Shown here piece by piece: positions 56,150 through 64,000 of a stretch of DNA of 64,000 nucleotides. Positions within the stretch are counted from its first letter, which is position 1, and every line of letters begins with the position of its first letter. The notes beneath the pieces were generated by a model. That model was not told where the DNA came from. It was given only the letters and a program-made list of their open reading frames with translations, and made no database searches. The stretch is from contig NW_024468536.1 in assembly GCF_001632365.1 (NCBI RefSeq), positions 400,134-464,133 of the forward strand, read 5' to 3'. A program made the position numbers and the translations under genes. Source of the DNA: Laetiporus sulphureus 93-53 (Eukaryota > Basidiomycota > Agaricomycetes > Polyporales > Laetiporaceae).

Positions 56150-57827
56150 TTTTTTTTTTTTTTTTTTATTTATACCCCGCGCTATGTGCGGCATGGTGAC
56201 CCGAAGATACACGGAACATTGTAACTATGAGTAAGTCGCCATCAAGTGTGAAGGCGACATAGGGGAGGCAATAAATGCGAAAGCAAACCGGTCGTTCGGG
56301 TAGACAACTACATGACAATGTCCACATCACCATCATGCGCCTTCGAAGATGGGCCAGCGGTGGGAGAGCTGATCGCGCCTGCACCGAGTAGATCGGTGTT
56401 GAGGGCTGCCGGGGGTCAGTACTCAGCCCGCTTTGGGCACTGGATCGAGTCCGCGTGGTGGAGACCACGACAGTTGATGCACCGCGAGTGCGGGCAGAGG
56501 TCGGAGGCAGCGCGATTCTCCTTCGCGCATGAGGTGCATCGAGAACGATGCGAGTCTTCATGATGACGGCCAGCACACACACGGCATCGGAGCGGTCTGG
56601 TACATCCTTGGGCGAGGTGACCGTACGCCCAGCACCTCGTGCACTGTTGGAGACGCGGCTTCTCGTGCCAGCGCGACGTAGTGATGGATGCACCGAAAAC
56701 GAAGAGGGGGGTGCGGAGGAGGGTGGCGAGAGCGGTGCCATCTGGGTCCTCAAAGCCGAGGATGACGGATGAGTGGGCCCCGTCGATGAGCTCAGGTCGA
56801 CGTGCCCAGCGCGGAGGTTGGGTGATGGTGAGGCGCTTGATGGCCGGGTTCTTGAGGAGCTCCTCTGACAAAGCAGAGGGAGAGTGGACCTCAGCACTGG
56901 GGGAGGTTCGGGTGTACACATTGCCGATGAGGACGCGCGACCACTTGCTATCCCTGGAGATAGTCTGGTCGGCACCTATTCCAAGGGCGAAGCGGATGGT
57001 CGGGAGGTGGGCGTCGATGCGGGCGTGAGAGGTGTTGGGCGGGAATACGAGGATGAGGTTGCCGGCGGTGCTGGGGTAAGCAGCCAGAGCGGTGAGGCCC
57101 TCCGCAGTTGGGATCAATGCCAGAGCCCTGTTAACATCGGCCAGCGTGACAGCAGGGGGGGTTGAGACGAGGCACTCGGGCATGGTGCCCGACCAACGAA
57201 CCACATACCGCACGGGCGCAGGAGCACGCTTAGGTGGCGGTGCGCTCTTGGGCTCAGGAGCCTTGGGGCGGGATGGTGGGTTCGGCGCATGTGCGGGATC
57301 AGCCGGGTGCGAAGAGGTGACTGCTGTCGCATAAGACCGGGTGCAGCCGGCCTTTGCCTGAGGTGGGACCGGGGTGCGACCGGCAGGAGCCGGCGCAGCA
57401 GTTCCCTGACTCACGCGCGCTTCAAGGGCGGTGAGCCGGGTTCCCAGGTCATTGCGAAGGGTGGTGATTGCAGCGGTAACGTCGTCCACCGTGAGCGGAG
57501 AGGCAGGGGCAGCAGGAGGGGGTCAGAGTCGGGTTGCCAGATAGTCGTAGAGGGCCGCGTTAGCAGGGATGGAAGCCACTAGTGGGTCGGCAGGGTCCAG
57601 GAGGTTGAACCAGGCCACAATTTCTTTGATGATCACTGTGACTGTTTCCAGCGAGCTCACCATTCGACCGGCAGGAGAGCCGGAGTTTCGCGCCATGTTG
57701 GCGATGTGAGAGAGTCAGAAGTTGATGGCTTTTTCTTTAATCCAGTCAGGGACAGGGGGGAGTGGAGGCCTGGCAGGCGCCGCAGGCACCTGCAGAGATG
57801 GTGATGGTTGCGGTTCAAGAGGCATTG
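56150..57827 (-). mobile_element. ORF1-only LINE-like element, copy 2
   Basis: 1678 bp on the minus strand. It starts CAATGCC, ends GGTATAAAT plus an 18-A tail (T run 56150-56167), and is flanked by the 12-bp duplication CCATCAAATGTC (56138-56149 and 57828-57839). Only about 140 bp of 3' UTR lie between the ORF1 stop and the tail. The 5' start is the same as in copy 1 (CAATGNNTCTTGAACCGCAACC), and again there is no ORF2. Confidence 0.88.
56309..57825 (-). pseudogene. LINE ORF1 protein, copy 2, with three TGA stops
   Basis: About 500 codons, MPLEPQPSPS to VDIVM. Three in-frame TGA codons occur (after KEKAINF, after LATRL, and after KRAEY). The last is where an Arg codon would fit. The body is open over 357 codons (57489-56416). 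Knuckles CTRCWAYGHLAQGC, CRVCAGRHH, CTSCAKEN and CINCRGLHH match copy 1. Confidence 0.82.
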
Positions 57828-58862
57828 CCATCAAATGTCGATGCCATCTCCTGTCTGCATGCTGGCATTATGAAACCTTTCCCGAATGCTTGCCCTGGTC
57901 CTGATCCACCACCGCTGCTGCTTTCACCTGGTCCACAACCACCACCACCTCTACCTGGTTTGTCACCACTGCTGCCTCTGCCTGGTCCACCTGATCCACC
58001 ACTTCTGCCTCCTCCTGGTCCGGATCCATTACCTGGTCCACTGCTGCTGCCGCTGTCCATGCCACCATATCTGCTACCCAGTTCACCTGATCTGCAAATC
58101 CTTTTCCTGCATTACTCCCCTGTCCTGAATCTCCACCTCTACCTCTGCCTCTGCCTCTGCCTCCTTCTCCTCCTGTGTATCTCCCCAGGTTTCCAGGCAC
58201 CATAGTGTATCCTGCTGCTAACAATACTGGAATTTGGGATGTGTACATGGACTGGGTTATGGCACCCATTTGCATGGGACTCTGAATTGTGATCATTTTG
58301 GCAATAGTCAGTATAGCTGAGTAGGACACAGTGTGCTTTCACTTCCTAACCTTGGGCGGTGTCTGCTCAGTTTTTTTTTGTAATGGAGAAGTGACCGAGA
58401 AGAATCACTGAAAGATCACGGAAGATGGAGCCCTCATTTTAGGCTGCATCCATCACGTCATTGTATGCCAAAGGCTCATACTCATCCATCTCATCCTCTC
58501 ATCCACTGACTGAAATTTCCGGGTGCAATCTGTCTGTGCTTGGCATGGGATCGGATGCAGTCTCGATGACCATTTCCGAGTTTTTGTCTGAAAGGCTGGG
58601 TGTTGCTGAGGAAACTGACAAATTTGAAATGTCCATATTTTGTGGGTCTGACCATTCCTGTCTCCTCTCCCTGGCAAGGGCTTGGGCTGCCCTGGCTTGG
58701 CTTCTGGTCTTCACTTTCTGAAATTTTTCTTCCCTTGTGGTGGGCTCCAGAAAATGTGATTGTGAGTACTCGGCTAGCTGAGAAATGACAGCAAACAACT
58801 GAGAGGGATGAAGGGTGAACAGTGCATGGAAAATTTGCATCTAGAGGTGATGCAGAAGCCAA

Positions 58863-60427
58863 ATGTAGAAGATGGTGAAGAAGTGAATGAAATCAATTCT
58901 CAAAAGGACAGCGAGGCCATACAGGACACAGCCTGGGGTGATGTATACAAAGTATGCATAACAGAATGGTTCTGGGGTGAGTTTGACTGGCTCTGGATGG
59001 AATACAGGAGTCTTAGAATGAGGGTGTACCATGTCTGCTGCTATGTTCTGCTGGTTCACAAGACTCATTCAACAGTGAGAGCAAAGATGAGAGTTCTGAC
59101 ATGTAGTAGAGCCTGAAGCCTGAGAGGAGAACTAAGACCACTGTTCCTGTTGCTGTCCACTGCTGTGCAAACCTCTTCACATTCTTTGTCTCATAGATAC
59201 ATGGTCCAAAAGCCCCCCCCTATTCTCTATCTACATGTTCCTTAAATATGGCAATCCCAGGATGCACTTCCGCCAGTCCTCATTCCTGCATTAGACCATG
59301 CTTGGCCCCTAACTCGTTGACCCATTTTGCTATTCCTTATTCTTTTAGAGGGCCCACCACTGCTGGCCACTCCATTATATTGCATTTCAAATCCATGTTT
59401 CACTATTTGTTTCCACAGAGACCCACTCGTTCCAGCTCCCAGGTTGTCACCCCCAATGCTTGCCCTCCACCACGTCAATTCCCACTGACTTTCCCTGCAA
59501 CCTGGTAACCACATTCCCATCCACCTGCCCCAATCCACCCTGACCTCTCTGCCCAATACTGGATGCTTCCCCCAATGGCTCTCCATTAGCTTTGCCCCCT
59601 AGAGTCTGAGGACCTGCTCCGAGACTCTGTCCACATCTGGGTCTCTGCCCATCCTTGCCCCTTATTCCCATCTCTCCTCCTATCTAGCCATGTCTTACAC
59701 CATGCAGGCTCAGTTTGATTCTCTGGCTGTCACTTGCACTGCCTGGCTCCATCACTACCTCCTCTTGCTTGAGGTGCTGGCATTCAAGCACACCCATATC
59801 CTGTTCGGGTCGCATCCCACTGTGGTTGAGTGGTATCACTGGCGCACTGCTGTCTAGTCACTTTTGGTACATTTATTGATATGCTTTCTCACATGCACTG
59901 GTCTGAGGTCCTCTTGTATCACTGGGGGGCTTCTGCTCATTCAGACCTTGTGGAGTCCAGTTTGCACATCCACTCAATTGACTCCTACCCATGGGTCCAT
60001 GAACTGCACATGCTCGTCAACTCTTTGCTAATCCTTGGCAGTGCTCCAACCAGCAGGACTCACCCCACCATCACTCTAGAGAATGATCCTGACCACACAC
60101 TGTGCCTCGAGGACTTCACTGGTCAGTTCTGATATGAGGTACCCAGATGTGTACTGGTTTGCCCTAGATGGGCATCGTGTGTTGTGTACCCATCCCATAG
60201 TGTAGAAATAAGTAGCTGTCCTGCACTGCATACTCTGCCCTAAGCCTGACATGCCATGTACCTGTCCCATAGGGACTGTGTCTGTAGCCTGCCCAAGAGA
60301 ACTTATTCTGAACCCATGCTCATCCACATCATGTACTTGACCTGAGAGAACTCCTTATATGTGGGGGCAGCCCAAAACACCACCTCACAGCGCATATCAC
60401 AGAAGTAGATGATGATGAGGATTTTCT
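58863..60427. other. Decayed ORFs between gypsy 4 and element 6
   Basis: Broken plus-strand text at 59690-60130 (FKHTHILFGSHPTVVEWYHW ... LENDPDHTLCLEDFTGQF) and Pro-rich text at 59240-59510 look like old coding sequence, possibly leader ORFs of element 6. No LTR boundary of gypsy 4 or element 6 was found. Confidence 0.3.
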
Positions 60428-61613
60428 TTGTCAAGTTCTTTGAAGTCTGGCCAGAGAACTCTTGGAAATATAGATTGTATTAGTACTGGCTCAATCTCAC
60501 ATGTACCGCAGAACAATTTTTTATATATTGCATCCACCGGTTCATCTAAAAATGCAATTGATTTACCTGTCTACCTTAAACAGGAAGCACGGGAAGTCCA
60601 AACTGAGGTGCTCCTTGACTCAGAAGCATATTCTTGCTACATCAACCAGGCACTGGTTGATAGGCTAAGCTTAGAGGTGATTCCTCTTGAAAGAGAGATC
60701 AGGGTTTATAACGCAGATGCTTCTCCAAACAAGGGAGGAACAATTAAGCACAGAGTAGTTTTCAATGTTACTATTGCAAACCATACAAGCCGGCAAAGCT
60801 TATTGGTTACCAACTTAGGACAAAAAGACATAATACTCAGCATGAGTTTCCTTAAGGAACATAACTCAGAGGTTAACTGGAAGGAACTCAGAGTAGAGTT
60901 TAGTCATTGCCCAACCTGCTATGCCCCAGCCTACATAGCTATCCAGGATGAGAACCTGGAAGACACAAAAATCCCTCATATCGAAGACATGATGGAGTTT
61001 ATCAGTTTCCAGGAGTTAGGTGGCAACTGGAACAACATGAATAGCTTCATCAGATGGGTGTCACTCTCAGAAGATTCAGATGCACAGATAGCTGCATCAA
61101 TGATCATGGGTTTGGACACTAAGAGGAATCAGGATACATAGCCAGAACCTGGAGAATCAGACAAAGTTTACTGGTTATCTTACGTCCCCGTTGCCTACCA
61201 TGAATATGGTGATGTATTCTCCAAAAAGAAGTCAGAGCATATGCCCACAAGAAAGCCATATAATCATTTCATTGAACTTGTACCAGGAGCATCACTACCA
61301 TGCCTGGCAAAGCTGTATCCCATGACCCTACAAGAAAAGAATTTACTAGATACATGGATTGACCAAGAACTAGCAAAAGGATACATCACACGGTCATGCA
61401 GCCCCACAGCTGTGCCAGTTTTCTTCATCAAGAAGAAGGATGGAACATTGAGATTAGTCCAGAACTATTGGGCCCTCAACATGGTAACCAAGAAGAATAA
61501 ATTTCCAATCCCCCAAATTTCAGACCTCATCGACAGACTGTCTAAAGCTAGTATTTTTACCAAGCTAGACTTAAGATGGGGTTTCAACAATATAAGGATT
61601 ACAGAAGGGGATG
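60428..61613 (+). pseudogene. Element 6: gypsy protease and reverse transcriptase start, truncated by element 5
   Basis: The protease reads VLLDSEAYSCYIN (D-S-G changed to D-S-E), then SLLVTNLGQKDIILSMSFL. The RT start is MPTRKPYNHFIELVPG, FFIKKKDGTLRLVQNYW and FTKLDLRWGFNNIRITEGD, where the LTR of element 5 follows. It is related to element 1 at a distance. The bases directly before the LTR are GGATG. Confidence 0.8.
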
Positions 61614-62328
61614 TATCACAAACTTAGGACGCAGAGCGCCGACTAAGCCTATGACCTTATGATCAAATACTTACTGGCTGTTGTCGACATAAGGATGGAC
61701 ACAAAGATGATCAAGGTAAAGCAGTGCCTTGCAAGTGAGCACTGGTAACACTGTATGGAAAGGCGTAGCAGAGATGAGAATAAGTCTGGGGGACTTAGAC
61801 GTCTCAGAGCTCTGGCTTATATACATGAGCAGAGGGACCCTTGGTACCCTGATACCCCAGAACCGCTAGCTAATGGACATTGTCTGATTGGTTACCACTA
61901 CCTGTCAGACTACGTGTGTCATGCATGCCGAACCTCCGAACTACTTAGTAAGACCATGGGAATGGTATTGCCTGTAATGGCTACATCTCCGGTGGCGTGG
62001 TATCTATCTACCTTGTGCATGTGAACTAATATCCCCTTAAGGACATATTTTCGGTGGCGTGTATCCTCTTTGTTGGATTCTTCCAGAGTCCGACCGTTGC
62101 TTCTAGGTGGGATGATATTACTGTATAAGTTAGGCTTACCTAATACCAGCGCTACTTGTCACATGTGTGGATATCACGTGATATGTCACGTGACTAGACC
62201 TGGACCTTTGTGGCGTCTAGGACTGTTAGTACTTCGCATACCGGTTCGTTCCTTTCTGAACAGCCTAGCGCTGATGTCAAATGATGTCTTGGTCACGTGC
62301 AGAGGTGAAAACGTGAAAATCTGTGACA
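61614..62328 (-). repeat. 3' LTR of element 5
   Basis: 715 bp, TGTCACAG to TTTGTGATA in minus orientation. Predicted RNA start at 61788-61777, GTAAGT at 61674-61669. The preceding purine tract reads AGAAGGGGGGGTAC. Confidence 0.88.
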
Positions 62329-62384
62329 GTACCCCCCCTTCTAGACAGTTCGTCCCAAATCTGGCTTTTTGCGTGGTTTCTGGA

Positions 62385-62765
62385 AGTAATTATCGCCTGT
62401 TGAACCAAATCCATGGTGACCTCGGCTGAGGGTTTGAGGTAATCAACCAATGAAACGACAGGGGTAATAATACGTTCAATGATAAGTTGAGCAACTCGAT
62501 CGCCCACATTGACTGTAAAGTCATCACTTGTATTATTGATTAGCAAAATCTTGATTTCGCCTGTGTATCCTCTGTCGATAACACCAGCACCTACGTCGAT
62601 GCCTTTGACAGCTAACCCACTTCGGGGTGCAATTCGACCATAGGTCCCTCAAGGTGTTGTAAAGTGAAGTCCTGTGGATACCGATCCTCTTGAGTGTGCT
62701 CGGATGGTTGTTGGTTCTGATGTGACTAAATCCATTCCAGCATCATCTTCATGGGCATATTTTGG
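62385..62765 (-). pseudogene. dUTPase domain at the end of pol, element 5
   Basis: Motifs are HEDDAGMDL (1), [12 protein letters not shown] (2), [13 protein letters not shown] (3), [13 protein letters not shown] (4) and, after loss of one base near 62428, [14 protein letters not shown] (5). A TGA at 62649-62651 stands where the other copies have CGA (TTPRGTYG). Apart from these two changes the domain looks catalytically complete. Confidence 0.88.
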
Positions 62766-63923
62766 TGTGTGTGCATTTGGATTGTCTAATGTAATTTGAA
62801 GATCTCTAGAATGATCCCAATCATCTCTATCCTGATCGTATATCTGAATGGTATCAGTGGCGGGGTCGTAGATTTGACCTGTTCTCCTTGGTGGAAAAAC
62901 ACCATCAACCGGAGTTGTATCAATGAGAGATATTGGTTGAGGTGCGTCAGGATATTTTCTGTGAAATTCCTTGATGAGACGTGGAGATCTCTTCAAATTT
63001 GCTGCGGGTTCCCAAGTTTCTTCGGCTTTAGAATAACCCTTCCAATGCACCAAATATTGAAGTTTGCCACGAATGACATGAGAGTCGACTATGTATTCGA
63101 CTTCCCATTCTTCACCAGTCTTCTTCTTGATAGGAGGATGGGGTCTGAGAGTGCGGTCTGGTATTTCATCTTTGTGGTAGAGCGTGAGCTTGGACGCATG
63201 AAAAACTGGATGAACACCGTATTGTCGTGGCATTTTGAGTCTATATGTGACTGGTCCTAGTTTTTCTACGATTTCGAAGGGTCCATCCCTCCGTTGTGCC
63301 AATTTGGCTCCCGATGTCTGCCAATCTTTAGTGGAGAGTAATACTTGATCTCCAGCTTTGAAAGGTGCAGGTCATACGGATTGATCATAGTACCACTTCA
63401 TGCGCTCGACTGCCAATAGAATGGCTGCTTTTGCTTGCTCTTGAGCTTCTACTCGTGCCTGCATTATGGAATCTAGCGTATTATGCTTTATAGGGTCCAT
63501 TATTGTTGGTTCTGCATGTGGATGTCTACCATATTCGACAAAGAATGGTGAATTCTTAGTGGCTTCAGAAGCCTGATTATTATAGGCAAATTCGGCAGTT
63601 GGAAGTAAAGTACTCCAATCTTCCACACGTTTATCCATATAAATATGAAGATATTGCTCTAGCGACTGATTTGTTCTTTCAGTTTGACCATCGGTCTCCG
63701 GATGATATGCGGACGACATTGTTGATTGTATTCCAAGGAGTTTGCATACTTCCTGGAATAATGCACTTGCAAACTGAGTACCTCTATCTGAGATAATCTG
63801 TCTCGGAAGACCATGCTGTGTCCATACCCTCTCATAGAAAGTACGAGCAAGGTCTGATGATGAGAACGCATTGATGATTGCAAAGAAATGTGCTCGTTTG
63901 GTCAGACGATCGACAACTACCAT
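62766..63923 (-). pseudogene. Integrase core and chromodomain of element 5
   Basis: Integrase core reads VVVDRLTKRAHFFAI, IISDRGTQFASALF and PETDGQTERTNQSLEQYL. A TGA at 63372-63374 replaces an Arg codon after YYDQSV. The same frame as the dUTPase then carries GPVTYRLKMPRQYGVHPVFH and the chromodomain VEYIVDSHVIRGKLQYLVHW with KGYSKAEETWEPAANL. The chromodomain and dUTPase motif 1 are in one uninterrupted ORF (63302-62649), direct proof of the fusion. Confidence 0.9.
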
Positions 63924-64000
63924 AATTGCGTTGAATCCATGGGATTCTGGTAATTGAGTGATTAAGTCAACAGAGACAATTTCCCAAGGTTCTGTTGGAA

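Larger units (their letters stand above)
55099..58840 (-). pseudogene. gag of gypsy 4, interrupted by LINE copy 2
   Basis: The N-terminal part has KTRSQARAAQALARERR and a Gly/Ser/Pro-rich stretch near 57840-58140. The frame reaches ASTFDG at the LINE insertion and resumes behind it at TFDGEFRKL. Next is the capsid text VVQARLTGRQKIHYALCYL and FELYPGAEG (56091-55792). A CCHC-type knuckle reading CNYCDGLNHFMGCC lies near 55280. Stops and shifts are present. Confidence 0.75.
51195..58862 (-). mobile_element. gypsy 4: old Ty3/gypsy element carrying three insertions
   Basis: Minus-strand element of a family distinct from elements 1-3. The order is gag, zinc knuckle, protease, reverse transcriptase, RNase H, with the integrase start displaced to 31610-32061. 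It carries LINE copy 2 in gag, solo LTR C in the reverse transcriptase, and element 2 between RNase H and integrase. No LTR of its own was identified in the window. Confidence 0.8.
61614..64000 (-). mobile_element. Element 5: third copy of the dUTPase chromovirus, partial
   Basis: Minus-strand element whose 3' LTR is at 61614-62328. The pol end lies upstream of that LTR and runs off the right edge of the window at 64000. It is the least damaged copy: in the visible 1.6 kb of pol only two stops and one small deletion are seen. Confidence 0.88.

Noticed and set aside
56166..56975. Long alternative-frame ORFs over the LINE ORF1 copies (also 14497-15174 and 56639-57028)
   Set aside because: These are shadows of the GC-rich, proline-rich ORF1 coding frame. 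Only the frame with the zinc knuckles is shared by both copies in a meaningful way.
57815..58060. Gly-rich ORF as a separate host protein
   Set aside because: It is continuous with the gag of gypsy 4 (followed by ASTFDG and the capsid region across the LINE insertion).

Overview
The window looks like nuclear DNA of a basidiomycete fungus, probably a mushroom-forming Agaricomycete and perhaps Polyporales. The reasons are two farnesylated-type mating pheromone precursors (MD-x-F-F starts, CaaX ends), short introns (about 53 to 61 nt) in the conserved genes, a basidiomycete-style AIM9-like phosphotransferase, and a dense load of chromodomain Ty3/gypsy, Tad-like LINE and Tc1/mariner elements. No rRNA, tRNA or CRISPR array was found.

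Positions 1-13.4 kb are the gene-bearing part: a PUS3/DEG1-type tRNA pseudouridine synthase (minus), a decayed F-box-like ORF, two small pheromone precursor genes (5181-5303 and 7732-7845, same strand), a four-exon RG-rich protein gene (8653-9525), and a three-exon AIM9-like gene (minus, 13385-11654). No STE3-type receptor is visible, so this is either part of a B mating-type (P/R) region or a satellite pheromone cluster. From 13.5 kb transposons dominate. An ORF1-only LINE sits in the 5' end of the AIM9-like gene, a foldback element lies just beyond it, and one unrecognised spliced gene (about 17.3-17.96 kb) follows. Then come solo LTRs and, from 25.5 kb to the end, a nested stack of retrotransposons.

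The stack can be read from reading-frame continuity and target-site duplications. A decayed gypsy element ('gypsy 4', minus, 58.9 to 51.2 kb plus a piece at 31.6-32.06 kb) was hit by three things: an LTR-only insertion (52472-53207, TSD cttcc), an ORF1-only LINE (56150-57827, 12-bp TSD), and element 2 (32062-51194, TSD gattg). Element 2 was in turn split by a same-family copy, element 3 (36624-45475, TSD aactc), and by a Tc1/mariner element (47199-48809, TSD TA). A third copy, element 5, enters from the right (61614-64000+), inside another gypsy remnant.

Elements 2, 3 and 5 belong to one chromovirus family with unusual features. A dUTPase domain follows the chromodomain at the end of pol. A Tf1-type self-priming site matches the predicted 5' end of the transcript and covaries with it in a second family. 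A 5' splice-site-like GTRAGT lies in 8 of 9 LTRs. Two extra ORFs precede gag. All copies seen are inactivated, mostly by C-to-T type stops.
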